From Flavobacterium sp. (GTDB taxonomy: Bacteria; Bacteroidota; Bacteroidia; Flavobacteriales; Flavobacteriaceae), in assembly GCF_027533505.1 (NCBI RefSeq), contig NZ_JAPZUB010000004.1:1-64000 (forward strand): 64,000 nt of DNA, given 5' to 3'. A model generated the notes under the pieces. It ran no database searches, was not told the origin of the DNA, and worked only from the letters and a program-made list of their open reading frames with translations. Both the position numbers and the translations under genes were made by a program. This document shows positions 18,707 to 26,793 of the stretch, in pieces; position 1 is the stretch's first letter, and each line of letters begins with the position of its first letter.

Positions 18707-19173
18707 CAACTCGATTTTTCCAATAAACGTTGGGCAATAATATCGGTGGCTTCGTCAAGCATTTCATAGACCATGTCGAACCCATTTTGCAAACCGTAGT
18801 ACGGATCGGGAACGTCAACATTGTCGCCGGGGAATAAGGCGTTTAGAATCAAATCGACTTTCTTTTTATGGGATTCGTTTTTTGCCAAAGCAATCACATC
18901 GTCGTAATTGGAATTATCCATCACGAAAATATAATCAAAGGTGTCAAAGTCACGAGAGGTAAATTGTCGGGCGCGTTGTTGTGCTATGGAAAGACCGTTT
19001 TTCTCCGCAGTGGCTATGGAACGCGCATCCGGTTGACGGCCTACATGGTAATTTCCTGTACCCGCCGAGTCTACGATGAATTTGTCTTGTGGTAATTTAG
19101 ATGCTAAAAGACCCTCCGCCAAAGGAGAACGGCAAATGTTTCCTAAGCAAACCATCAAAATTTTTACGGACAT
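18706..19173 (-). CDS. Low-molecular-weight protein-tyrosine phosphatase
   Basis: 155 aa. The P-loop CLGNICRS (C9, R15) gives the nucleophilic cysteine and arginine at the N-terminus, and the general acid Asp lies in DPYYG near residue 125. Usual family length. It sits between dnaA and the RsmI-like gene, a conserved arrangement in flavobacteria as far as I recall. Its target is unknown. Confidence 0.95.
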   Translation of the reverse strand: MSVKILMVCLGNICRSPLAEGLLASKLPQDKFIVDSAGTGNYHVGRQPDARSIATAEKNGLSIAQQRARQFTSRDFDTFDYIFVMDNSNYDDVIALAKNESHKKKVDLILNALFPGDNVDVPDPYYGLQNGFDMVYEMLDEATDIIAQRLLEKSS

Positions 19174-19214
19174 GATACTAGGCTAAGAATTTCGCACAAA
19201 AGTACGAAACCCAT

Positions 19215-20642
19215 CTACAACGACAACTTTTTGTTGATATCTTCCACAAACTTTTTAAACTGTTTGTCGGTAGCGACAAGGTTGTCAACCGTTTTACAAG
19301 CATGCAAAACTGTGGCGTGATCGCGATCACCAATTTTAGCCCCAATATTGGCTAAAGAAGCTTTGGTAAATTTTTTAGCAAAAAACATAGCCAATTGGCG
19401 CGCTTGTACCACATGACGTTTGCGCGTTTTGGATTGTAACGTGTCAATATCCAGTTGGAAATAATCGGAAACTACTTTTTGGATGTAGTCGATTGAAATC
19501 TCACGTTTCACATTTTTCACAAACTTTTCGACAATGCTCTTCGCTAAATCGAGGGTAACTTCTTTTTTGTTGAAAGATGATTGCGCAATAAGGGAAATAA
19601 TGGCTCCTTCCAATTCTCGTACATTGGATTTAATGTTTTGAGCAACATATTCCACGATTTCATTGGGCATTTCTACGCCGTCGCGGAACAAAATGTTGCG
19701 TAAAATCGATACGCGTGTTTCATAATCGGGTTGATGAAGCTCTGCGGAGAGTCCCCACTTAAAGCGCGACAACAACCGTTGCTCAATGTCTTGCATGTCG
19801 ACAGGCGCTTTGTCCGAAGTCAAAATCACTTGTTTTCCATTTTGATGCAAGTAGTTGAATATGTGGAAGAATACATCTTGTGTTCCTGATTTACCCGATA
19901 AAAATTGAACATCATCAATAATCAAAACATCAATGAGTTGATAAAAATGGATAAAATCATTGCGGTTGTTCTTTTTTACCGAATCAATATATTGTTGGGT
20001 AAACACTTCAGCAGAAATGTACAATACCGTTTTCTCAGGATATTTATCTTTAATTTCTACCCCAATCGCATGTGCCAAATGGGTTTTTCCCAAGCCAACG
20101 CCTCCAAAAATCAATAAAGGGTTAAACGAGGTTCCCCCCGGTTTATTGGCTACTGCCAAACCAGCCGAGCGCGCCAAACGATTGGAATCGCCCTCCAAGA
20201 AGTTGTCAAAACTGTAATTCGGATTTAACTGCGATTCGATTTTGACGTTGCGAATGCCCGGAATCACAAACGGATTTTTAAGTTCAGGATTCAAGTTTTT
20301 GAAGGGAGCATCGACATTTTGAGATTTAATAGGACTACGATGCGCACTAGGCAACTGTTCCGTAAACGGCTGTTTGTTGCCGTACGTGTTTTCCATCTTA
20401 ATTTTATACAGTAACTTTGCGTTTTTCCCTAGCTCACGGGTCAGGGCAACTTTTAACAGCTTTACATAGTGTTCCTCTAGCCATTCGTAAAAGAATTTAC
20501 TAGGAACTTGAATGTATAACGCATTATCAGTAAGTTCAACGGATTTGATCGGTTCAAACCAAGTTTTGTAAGCTTGCTCTTGAATATTGTCTTTGATAAA
20601 AGACAGACAATTTTCCCATACTGATTGCGCAGTTTTACTCAT
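19215..20642 (-). CDS. dnaA: Chromosomal replication initiator DnaA
   Basis: 475 aa. Domain I spans about 1-85, a variable linker about 86-140, the AAA+ domain about 145-345 with Walker A GGVGLGKT (180-187) and Walker B IIDDVQF (D243, D244), and the DNA-binding domain IV ends with GDRDHATVLHACKTV. It binds DnaA boxes and opens oriC. The 187-base gap upstream is AT-rich but holds only a weak DnaA-box-like sequence (TTGTTCACA on the minus strand, near 20733). The gene is followed by the phosphatase 41 bases later. Confidence 0.98.
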   Translation of the reverse strand: MSKTAQSVWENCLSFIKDNIQEQAYKTWFEPIKSVELTDNALYIQVPSKFFYEWLEEHYVKLLKVALTRELGKNAKLLYKIKMENTYGNKQPFTEQLPSAHRSPIKSQNVDAPFKNLNPELKNPFVIPGIRNVKIESQLNPNYSFDNFLEGDSNRLARSAGLAVANKPGGTSFNPLLIFGGVGLGKTHLAHAIGVEIKDKYPEKTVLYISAEVFTQQYIDSVKKNNRNDFIHFYQLIDVLIIDDVQFLSGKSGTQDVFFHIFNYLHQNGKQVILTSDKAPVDMQDIEQRLLSRFKWGLSAELHQPDYETRVSILRNILFRDGVEMPNEIVEYVAQNIKSNVRELEGAIISLIAQSSFNKKEVTLDLAKSIVEKFVKNVKREISIDYIQKVVSDYFQLDIDTLQSKTRKRHVVQARQLAMFFAKKFTKASLANIGAKIGDRDHATVLHACKTVDNLVATDKQFKKFVEDINKKLSL

Positions 20643-20829
20643 AAATCTGTTAAAATTAATACTTTAGTTAAAGGTTCTGTTGCTGAGGAAAAGTGGGAAA
20701 AATATCCCTGATTTTGGGTTAACAAATATGTGAACAATTTTGGTTAAAAAAAAATTAAACCCTATTGATTTTTTGAAAATATTGTTGTAAAGAAAACAAG
20801 AATCATAGATTAACAGCATAAAAATATAG

Positions 20830-21234
20830 ATGAAATTAAACGAAGTACAAATTCGCGTTCGCTACAGCGAAACCGATCAAATGGGGGTGGTGTACCATGG
20901 GAGTTATGTCCCGTATTTTGAAATTGGACGTGTGGAATGGCTTAGAAATCAAGGGATTTCTTATAAAGCGTTGGAAGAGAGCGGTGTGGCATTACCCATT
21001 GTTTCCATGCACATCAATTACAAAAAACCGGCCCGCTACGACGATCTGCTCACGGTCATTACACGATTACGGCAATATAAAGGGGTAAAGATTGAATTTG
21101 ATTGCGAAATCCGCAGTGAATCCGATGAGTTATTAACAACTGCTCATTTTATCCTTGTTTTTGTCGACGTAAAAACAGGACGCCCCATCATTCCCCCCGC
21201 CGAAGTTTTAGCCATTATTGACTCCGTTTCTTAA
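20830..21234 (+). CDS. YbgC-like acyl-CoA thioesterase
   Basis: 134-aa hotdog-fold protein. RYSETDQMGVVYHGSY (11-26) contains the catalytic Asp D16 and the conserved HG of the 4HBT family. It hydrolyses acyl-CoA (in E. coli, in association with the Tol-Pal system). It lies divergent from dnaA and converges with the YigZ gene, sharing four bases at the stops. Confidence 0.93.
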   Translation: MKLNEVQIRVRYSETDQMGVVYHGSYVPYFEIGRVEWLRNQGISYKALEESGVALPIVSMHINYKKPARYDDLLTVITRLRQYKGVKIEFDCEIRSESDELLTTAHFILVFVDVKTGRPIIPPAEVLAIIDSVS

Positions 21235-21836
21235 TCGATCAATTCCCATGTAATATCGTGCCAAGCTGCAAGAACTCCCTGCAACTTTTCTACGTTCTTT
21301 TTGCGGGTAGCGACAATCATCTCACAGCGCATTTCGTGCGATTGATGGGTAATGGTTAATTGGTGTTCCTTAACCAAACGCATCACTTTGTTGAGCATGG
21401 GGTAATCAAAGCCTATTTTAAACGCAACATCGATTGTACGTTCTTCAATTTGTGCCGTTTCCAAGGAGCATAGAGCCGTCATACGATAGGCTGTCATGAG
21501 TCCACCAACGCCCAATTTAATGCCGCCATAATACCGAACTACTACCACTAACACATTGGTGAGATCAAACGACAACAACTGTCCATAAATAGGCATTCCA
21601 GCGGAGTTAGAAGGTTCCCCATCGTCGTTGGCACGGTACTGTTTTGTCTCCGCGCCCAATTGATAAGCGTAACAAAAATGAACCGCCCCCAGATGTTCCT
21701 TTCGCAGTTGTTCAAGATACGTTTTAACTTCCGCTTCTGTTTTTACAGGAAACGCATAGCCCAAAAACTTACTCTGTTTTTCTTTAAAAAGAACCGGTGC
21801 CGTCGCAGCAGCAATAGTACGATACGTATCCTTCAA
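21231..21836 (-). CDS. YigZ/IMPACT family protein
   Basis: 201 aa. The IMPACT N-terminal domain is clear: KFLGYAFPV, HFCYAYQLG, NDDGEPSNSAGMP and VVRYYGGIKLGVGGL. A C-terminal ferredoxin-like DUF1949 domain follows (about 140-201). The role is thought to be in translation or stress control. The only plausible start is TTG at 21834-21836; no in-frame ATG or GTG lies between it and upstream stops, and the next residues KDTYRTIAA fit the family start. Confidence 0.9.
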   Translation of the reverse strand: MKDTYRTIAAATAPVLFKEKQSKFLGYAFPVKTEAEVKTYLEQLRKEHLGAVHFCYAYQLGAETKQYRANDDGEPSNSAGMPIYGQLLSFDLTNVLVVVVRYYGGIKLGVGGLMTAYRMTALCSLETAQIEERTIDVAFKIGFDYPMLNKVMRLVKEHQLTITHQSHEMRCEMIVATRKKNVEKLQGVLAAWHDITWELID

Positions 21837-21882
21837 GGCACAACTAGTTAAGACCGCAAAAATATAAAGTTTATGGAGAATA

Positions 21883-21966
21883 TGGGCGTTACCTTCGGCC
21901 CGGGCTTTCGGGAGTCGCTGCCCTCGTACCTCAGGCGAGCTTCAACAATCCCTCAATCCCTAACGC
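21883..21966 (+). repeat. Dispersed intergenic element, copy A (right end missing)
   Basis: Begins GGGCGTTACC and shares the blocks CGGGCTTTCGGGAGTCGCT, CCCTCGTACCTC, GGCGAGCTTCAACAATCC and ATCCCTAACGC with copies at 26606 and 39504. The right inverted-repeat end seen in copy B is absent; octamer repeats follow instead. Confidence 0.75.
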
Positions 21967-21984
21967 GGTTATGTGCAAATGAGG

Positions 21985-22016
21985 CAATGTGTCAATGTGT
22001 CAATGTGTCAATGTGT
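21985..22016 (+). repeat. Four tandem CAATGTGT octamers
   Basis: Four perfect head-to-tail copies of CAATGTGT, then TTTA-poor unique sequence. A simple-sequence repeat with no coding frame. Confidence 0.9.
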
Positions 22017-22072
22017 AAAAGTGGAATGAGTTTAAAAGTGTAGTAGTGTATAAGTTACAGGGGTTCAATATT

Positions 22073-22290
22073 CAAATTCCAAATCACAAATTCCAAATCA
22101 CAAATTCCAAATCACAAATTCCAAATCACAAATTCCAAATCACAAATTCCAAATTCCAAATCACAAATTCCAAATTCCAAATCACAAATTCCAAATTCTA
22201 AATTCCAAATCCCGACAACCAACAACCGACAACCAACAACCAACAACCGACAACCAACAACCAACAACCAACAACCAATAACCAACAACC
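22073..22290 (+). repeat. Compound tandem repeat (14-mer, then 7-mer)
   Basis: First part: ATTCCAAATCACAA units, in places shortened to ATTCCAA (about 22073-22210). Second part: CCAACAA units with C/T and A/G variants (about 22213-22290). The heptad ATTCCAA is also the building block of the array at 42095-42650. It ends six bases before the stop of the HAD gene. Confidence 0.9.
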
Positions 22291-22295
22291 TGCTT

Positions 22296-22904
22296 CTACA
22301 ACGGAAACTCCTTATGCTGAAACAACTCGGTCACGTCTTCTTTACCTACTTGTAAGTTCCATACATACAAGCCCAAGGCTTCCGCAGCGTCGGTGTTGAC
22401 TTTTTTGTCGTCGATAAACAAAGTCCGTTTGGGCGACAGATCGTATTTGTTCAGGATGTGCGTGAAAATCTCGGGCTCGGGTTTGCGCATACGCATTTCG
22501 TAAGAGTAGAACACCTTTTCAAAACAATTGTAAAAATCGGTGTAAAACGACATGCCCACGGTATGTTCAAACCGACTGATGTGAATTTCATCGGTATTGG
22601 TCAACAAAAACAACCGGTACTTTTTGGAAATCATCTGTAAAAACTCCAAACGCTCTAAAGGAAATTCCCCAATAATAGTATTCCACGCGTCTCGTATCTC
22701 TAATAAACTTGCTTTGGGGATGTAGCGCTGAAAAGATTCCAAAAACTGCTGTTCGGTAATTTTGCCTTTTTCAAACAAATCATTTTGTGCAATTAAATCG
22801 TCATTAGGACCGTCTAATCCCAATTTTTTAAAGGCTTCAATTTGCGCTTCTTTCTCCAAATTGATGAAGATATCGCCAAAGTCAAAAATGATTGCGTTGA
22901 TCAT
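22296..22904 (-). CDS. HAD-superfamily hydrolase
   Basis: 202 aa, YihX-like. Motif I is IIFDFGDIF (nucleophile D8; the usual second Asp position is Gly, as in other YihX-type members). Motif II is LLTNTD, motif III includes MRKPEPEIF (Lys), and motif IV is TLFIDDKKVN. A sugar-phosphate phosphatase role is likely, but the substrate is unknown. It overlaps ribD by 23 bases and so is probably co-transcribed with it; a flavin-pathway phosphatase role would be attractive but is inference. Confidence 0.88.
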   Translation of the reverse strand: MINAIIFDFGDIFINLEKEAQIEAFKKLGLDGPNDDLIAQNDLFEKGKITEQQFLESFQRYIPKASLLEIRDAWNTIIGEFPLERLEFLQMISKKYRLFLLTNTDEIHISRFEHTVGMSFYTDFYNCFEKVFYSYEMRMRKPEPEIFTHILNKYDLSPKRTLFIDDKKVNTDAAEALGLYVWNLQVGKEDVTELFQHKEFPL

Positions 22905-23940
22905 AACGGTAATACCAATTTAGGTTGTTGTTCTCTATTTTTTCACTCCAAACCGGAAGGGCTTCAAATCGGGGCGCAGGAATCCCTTGTCCCCATTGTT
23001 CCGCACTTTCAAAAACCCGAGCTTCATCCCATAATCCTGCATCAATAAAGAGCTGCAAGGTTTTTGCCCCTCCTTCAATAATCACGGATTGCAGTCCTTT
23101 TTGGTATAAAATTCGTGCTATTTGTTGCGGGAGTGAACCATCAAATATACAATTTTGATACGCAACTCGGTTGTCCAACAAACTTTTTTTAGCCTCCGTG
23201 ATCACCAAAGTAGGTTGTGTTCCATCCAAAACACGATAGGAAGGGTCAATTTTTCCCTCACGATCCAAAACGATACGAACGGGAGCATTTCCAAACCATT
23301 CTCGGGTATTCAACTGCGGATTATCATCCACTACCGTTTTGGTTCCCACCAAAATAGCCTGCTCTTCACTACGCCATTGATGCACTTTTTGACGGGCATA
23401 GGCATTGGAAATCCAAACGGGTTTTTGGGCCTCTTTTTCCAAAGGGGCTATAAAACCATCGGCCGTTTGAGCCCACTTCAATAGAATATAGGGGCGGTGC
23501 TCGTTATGAAAGGTAAAAAAACGACGATTCAAGCTTTGGCATTCGCGTTCCAATACCCCTACCACCACGGTTCGCCCTGCTTCACGGAGTTTTTGAATGC
23601 CACGACCCGCCACGGCTGCAAAAGGATCTACAGTCCCCACCACCACGGTCGGAATCCCTTTTTCTAAAATTAAATCACTACAAGGAGGCGTTTTTCCAAA
23701 GTGATTGCACGGTTCCAAACTCACATAAATTGTAGCTTCTTTCAGGAGTTCAGGATTCTTAACCGACCGCACCGCGATGACTTCAGCATGAGGCTCACCT
23801 GCTTTGCGATGCCAACCTTCGCCAATAATCCTGTCGTTTTGAACAATCACGCTGCCCACCATCGGATTCGGATAGGTTGACCCTAAGCCATTTTCTGCCA
23901 ATTGCAAGCACCGTTGCATGTATTTTTCATGTATCTTCAC
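22882..23940 (-). CDS. ribD: Bifunctional riboflavin deaminase/reductase RibD
   Basis: Carries out the second and third steps of riboflavin synthesis. 352 aa: N-terminal deaminase with zinc motif HAE (H51, E53) and PCNHFGKTPPC (C78, C87), and a C-terminal reductase from about residue 150 (LKWAQTADGFIA, WISNAYARQKVH, EGGAKTL). The start is GTG at 23938-23940; starting at ATG 23919 would remove the conserved HEKYM region. A -7 box TATTTTTG (23945-23952, minus) lies only four bases before this GTG, so the mRNA may have almost no leader. Confidence 0.95.
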   Translation of the reverse strand: MKIHEKYMQRCLQLAENGLGSTYPNPMVGSVIVQNDRIIGEGWHRKAGEPHAEVIAVRSVKNPELLKEATIYVSLEPCNHFGKTPPCSDLILEKGIPTVVVGTVDPFAAVAGRGIQKLREAGRTVVVGVLERECQSLNRRFFTFHNEHRPYILLKWAQTADGFIAPLEKEAQKPVWISNAYARQKVHQWRSEEQAILVGTKTVVDDNPQLNTREWFGNAPVRIVLDREGKIDPSYRVLDGTQPTLVITEAKKSLLDNRVAYQNCIFDGSLPQQIARILYQKGLQSVIIEGGAKTLQLFIDAGLWDEARVFESAEQWGQGIPAPRFEALPVWSEKIENNNLNWYYRYDQRNHF

Positions 23941-23966
23941 CCCACAAAAATACGATTACCTCGCCA

Positions 23967-24452
23967 ATGAAATCCATATCGATACGTAAAATTCAACCTA
24001 GTGATAACGCAGCCATGGCCAAGGTGATTCGGACTGTTTTTGAACAGGAAGGCTACCCACTTACCGGTACAGCCTATGCCGATCCACAGTTGGATTCCCT
24101 CTACGAAACGTATCAAGTCCCCAAATCTTTGTACTTCGTAATTGAATTCGAAGGCCAAATACTGGGCGGTGGCGGCATAGCTCCGCTGGATAATGGAGAT
24201 GCGACCACCTGCGAATTGCAAAAAATGTATTTTCTACCCAATATTCGCGGTAAAGGCGTGGGCCAACAATTGATTCAACAATGCCTAACAGCGGCAGTTC
24301 AACTAGGCTACCACCACTGTTATTTGGAAACGTTACCCCAAATGAAAACCGCCCAACATGTATACCAAAAAATGGGATTTACCTATTTGGATGCCCCAAT
24401 GGGAAGCACCGGACATACCAGCTGTCCCGTATGGATGATAAAATCACTCTAA
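23967..24452 (+). CDS. GNAT-family N-acetyltransferase
   Basis: 161 aa from MKSISIRKIQ; 30 further upstream codons are open but would run antisense through the ribD start. It has the acetyl-CoA loop RGKGVGQQLI (about 95-104), LQKMYFLPN before it, and AQHVYQKMGFTYLD near the end. The substrate is unknown. Its start lies 26 bases from the divergent ribD start, and prmC follows two bases after its stop. Confidence 0.9.
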   Translation: MKSISIRKIQPSDNAAMAKVIRTVFEQEGYPLTGTAYADPQLDSLYETYQVPKSLYFVIEFEGQILGGGGIAPLDNGDATTCELQKMYFLPNIRGKGVGQQLIQQCLTAAVQLGYHHCYLETLPQMKTAQHVYQKMGFTYLDAPMGSTGHTSCPVWMIKSL

Positions 24453-24454
24453 TT

Positions 24455-25306
24455 ATGGAAATACGTCAATTGAAAGCACAATTTGAAACGCAATTGAGTG
24501 CGTTGTATGATCCCGAGGAAGCGCGTCGTTTCTTTGAATTGTTGCTTGAAGCTTATGAGTCTAAAAAGCGGATTGATTTGGTACTTACTCCCGATTTAAC
24601 TACAATGCAACCCGAGCGATGGCAAGCGGCATTCGAAGCGCTACGACGGTTTGTACCGATACAATACATTATAGGCGCCACCTATTTTTATGATTTACAC
24701 TTGGAAGTGACCCCCGCCACCTTAATTCCTCGCCCCGAAACAGAAGAGCTAGTGGCATGGATACTCCACGATTTGCCCAACACTACAGGGACGATACTTG
24801 ATATCGGGACGGGGAGTGGGTGTATTCCCATAGCGATTGCAAAAAACTGCCCTCAAGCTTCCGTCACAGCAATCGATATTGCTGCCGATGCCTTGGCTGT
24901 TGCCCAACGAAATGCGCAACGAAACGCAGTAAACGTGCACTTTATACAAGAAAATGCTTTAGATACTGACGCGATGGAAGTTCGCTTCAAGGCTCAATTT
25001 TTTGACTGTATTGTCTCCAATCCGCCCTATGTTCGGCAATTGGAGAAACACGAAATTCAACCCAATGTTTTGGAACACGAACCCCATTTGGCCTTGTTTG
25101 TCGATGATGAAGATGCGCTGTTGTTTTACCGCCGTATCGGACAGTTTGCGCTCAATCATTTAATACAAGGAGGGAAGCTTTACTTTGAAATAAATCAATA
25201 CTTGGGCGCCGAGACGCAACAATTGATGAAACAACTCGGATTTTCATCGGTAACTTTGCGAAAAGATTTGTTTGGAAACGATCGAATGTTGCGGTGTGAA
25301 CGCTAG
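24455..25306 (+). CDS. prmC: Release factor glutamine methyltransferase PrmC
   Basis: Methylates the Gln of the GGQ motif in RF1 and RF2. 283 aa from MEIRQLKAQ; an alternative ATG at 24431 would overlap the preceding gene. The N-terminal helical domain includes VPIQYIIGATYFYD, then LIPRPETEEL, SAM motif LDIGTGSGCIPIA and the catalytic NPPY in IVSNPPYV. Its stop abuts the convergent permease stop with no gap. Confidence 0.96.
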   Translation: MEIRQLKAQFETQLSALYDPEEARRFFELLLEAYESKKRIDLVLTPDLTTMQPERWQAAFEALRRFVPIQYIIGATYFYDLHLEVTPATLIPRPETEELVAWILHDLPNTTGTILDIGTGSGCIPIAIAKNCPQASVTAIDIAADALAVAQRNAQRNAVNVHFIQENALDTDAMEVRFKAQFFDCIVSNPPYVRQLEKHEIQPNVLEHEPHLALFVDDEDALLFYRRIGQFALNHLIQGGKLYFEINQYLGAETQQLMKQLGFSSVTLRKDLFGNDRMLRCER

Positions 25307-26554
25307 TTATTCATAGCGAAGTGCCTCCACAGGGTCAAGTTTGGACGCTTTCAATGCTGGGTACAATCCGGAAACAATCGCCACAATAAAACTGGTAATA
25401 AAGGCAGCAATCATGGCCATCCATGGAATGGTAAAGGCAAAATCAAAGAAGGAAGCAAAAATATAGCCAATTCCTATACCCAAAAGCATGCCCACCAATC
25501 CACCCAACTGCCCAATGACAAGGGTTTCCATAAAAAATTGCCATGCAATCGTGCTTCGTTTGGCCCCTAGCGATTTCCGAACCCCAATTTCCCGAGTACG
25601 CTCCGTGACCGATACAATCATAATGTTCATCAAGGCGATTGACGACCCCAAAATGGTCACCAAACCAATCACAAAAGCCGAGATATTCAAGGTTCCTGTC
25701 ATCGTTGCAATTCGTTGCACCAAATCATCACTGCGCGAAATCCCAAAATTATTGTCCTCCACCGGATTCAAATGACGCACGCGACGCATCGTTAAACGCG
25801 CATGGTCTATGGCGGCATCCAACATCTCTTGGCGCATCACCATGGTGCTTAATGTATAATTGATATTGGGTGCCGAAAATAATGAGCGCGCAATCTGAAT
25901 CGGGATCATCACCCGCTGGTCTTGATTGTTACCAAAGGTCGATCCTTTTTCTTTGAGAATTCCGATTACGCGAAACTTAGCCCCGCGAATGGTTATAATT
26001 TTGTCAATCGGATGGGTCACGTCTTTCAACAGTCCTTCTTTCACAAAATCATTGCCCAGCAAGCATACATAGGCATTATTGGTGATGTCAAAAACATTGA
26101 AATTTCGCCCCTGAATCACTTCCGAACCCGTGTTGGGAACATAAAATTCATCCACGCCCAAGACTGAAATGGCTGGCTCCGTTTTTTCGTTTTCATATTT
26201 TACCTCTGCCTTTGCTGTCGCTGTAAAATAAACCGCCGTTTGAGTCGCAGGATAGTCGTATTTTTCTTTAAATGCTTTGGCATCGGGATAGGAGATAATC
26301 GGATTTATTTTCTCGATCTCACCACCGCCGCGACGACGTGAGGTAAATTCATATTGATTAATATTGAAGGTGTTTGATCCCATAGCCGCAAATTTCGAAT
26401 TCAACGTATTGTCCAAAGCGGCCACCACGGTCAAAATCCCCACCAAAGCCATAATTCCCAAGGCAATGATCAAAATCGTCAGCACAGTGCGTAACAATTG
26501 CGAGCGAATAGCCCCCAATGCAATCTTTATATTTTCGCGAAAAACTCCATTCAT
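25307..26554 (-). CDS. MacB-like ABC transporter permease (FtsX domain)
   Basis: 415 aa. One N-terminal helix (about 18-45: LLRTVLTILIIALGIMAL), a large periplasmic MacB-PCD domain (about 46-275), then the FtsX core with three helices (about 290-315, 340-365 and 378-400) and the loop RTREIGVRKSLGA. Family members work with a separate MacB-type ATPase in tripartite efflux or lipoprotein handling. No ATPase gene is adjacent here, so the partner is elsewhere. Confidence 0.9.
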   Translation of the reverse strand: MNGVFRENIKIALGAIRSQLLRTVLTILIIALGIMALVGILTVVAALDNTLNSKFAAMGSNTFNINQYEFTSRRRGGGEIEKINPIISYPDAKAFKEKYDYPATQTAVYFTATAKAEVKYENEKTEPAISVLGVDEFYVPNTGSEVIQGRNFNVFDITNNAYVCLLGNDFVKEGLLKDVTHPIDKIITIRGAKFRVIGILKEKGSTFGNNQDQRVMIPIQIARSLFSAPNINYTLSTMVMRQEMLDAAIDHARLTMRRVRHLNPVEDNNFGISRSDDLVQRIATMTGTLNISAFVIGLVTILGSSIALMNIMIVSVTERTREIGVRKSLGAKRSTIAWQFFMETLVIGQLGGLVGMLLGIGIGYIFASFFDFAFTIPWMAMIAAFITSFIVAIVSGLYPALKASKLDPVEALRYE

Positions 26555-26605
26555 CGTATTGCATAAGTAGACTGGGATGCCATTTTGTTACAAGAATAAT
26601 TTATA

Positions 26606-26717
26606 TTTTTTGGGCGTTGGCCGGGCTTTTGGCAGTCGCTGCCCTCGTCACCTCGGGCGAGCTCCAACAATGCCGCAATCCCTAACGCACCGGTGCTGCG
26701 CTACAACGCCCCAAAAA
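26606..26717. repeat. Dispersed intergenic element, copy B with terminal inverted repeats
   Basis: 112 bases bounded by TTTTTTGGGCGTTG and CAACGCCCCAAAAA, which are inverted repeats matching at 13 of 14 positions. The interior shares CCGGGCTTTTGG, AGTCGCTGCCCTCGT, GGCGAGCTCCAACAAT and AATCCCTAACGC with copies A and C. It lies in the divergent gap between the permease and hisS. The structure is MITE- or REP-like; no protein is encoded. Confidence 0.75.
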
Positions 26718-26793
26718 TGTTGAAACAGTCTTTGGGTTACGTTTGTGAAATATCCGATATTTGCAACGGTTTCAATGAAAATACCTCACCCTT

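Larger units (their letters stand above)
21837..22295. repeat. Gene-free, repeat-rich interval
   Basis: This 459-base gap contains, in order: a copy of the dispersed intergenic element (21883-21966), four tandem CAATGTGT octamers (21985-22016), a tandem of ATTCCAAATCACAA-type 14-mers (about 22073-22210), and about eleven CCAACAA-type heptamers (about 22213-22290). I see no credible gene, tRNA or terminator. Confidence 0.85.

Noticed and set aside
23941..23966. FMN riboswitch upstream of ribD
   Set aside because: Only 26 bases separate ribD from the divergent gene, far too short for an aptamer.
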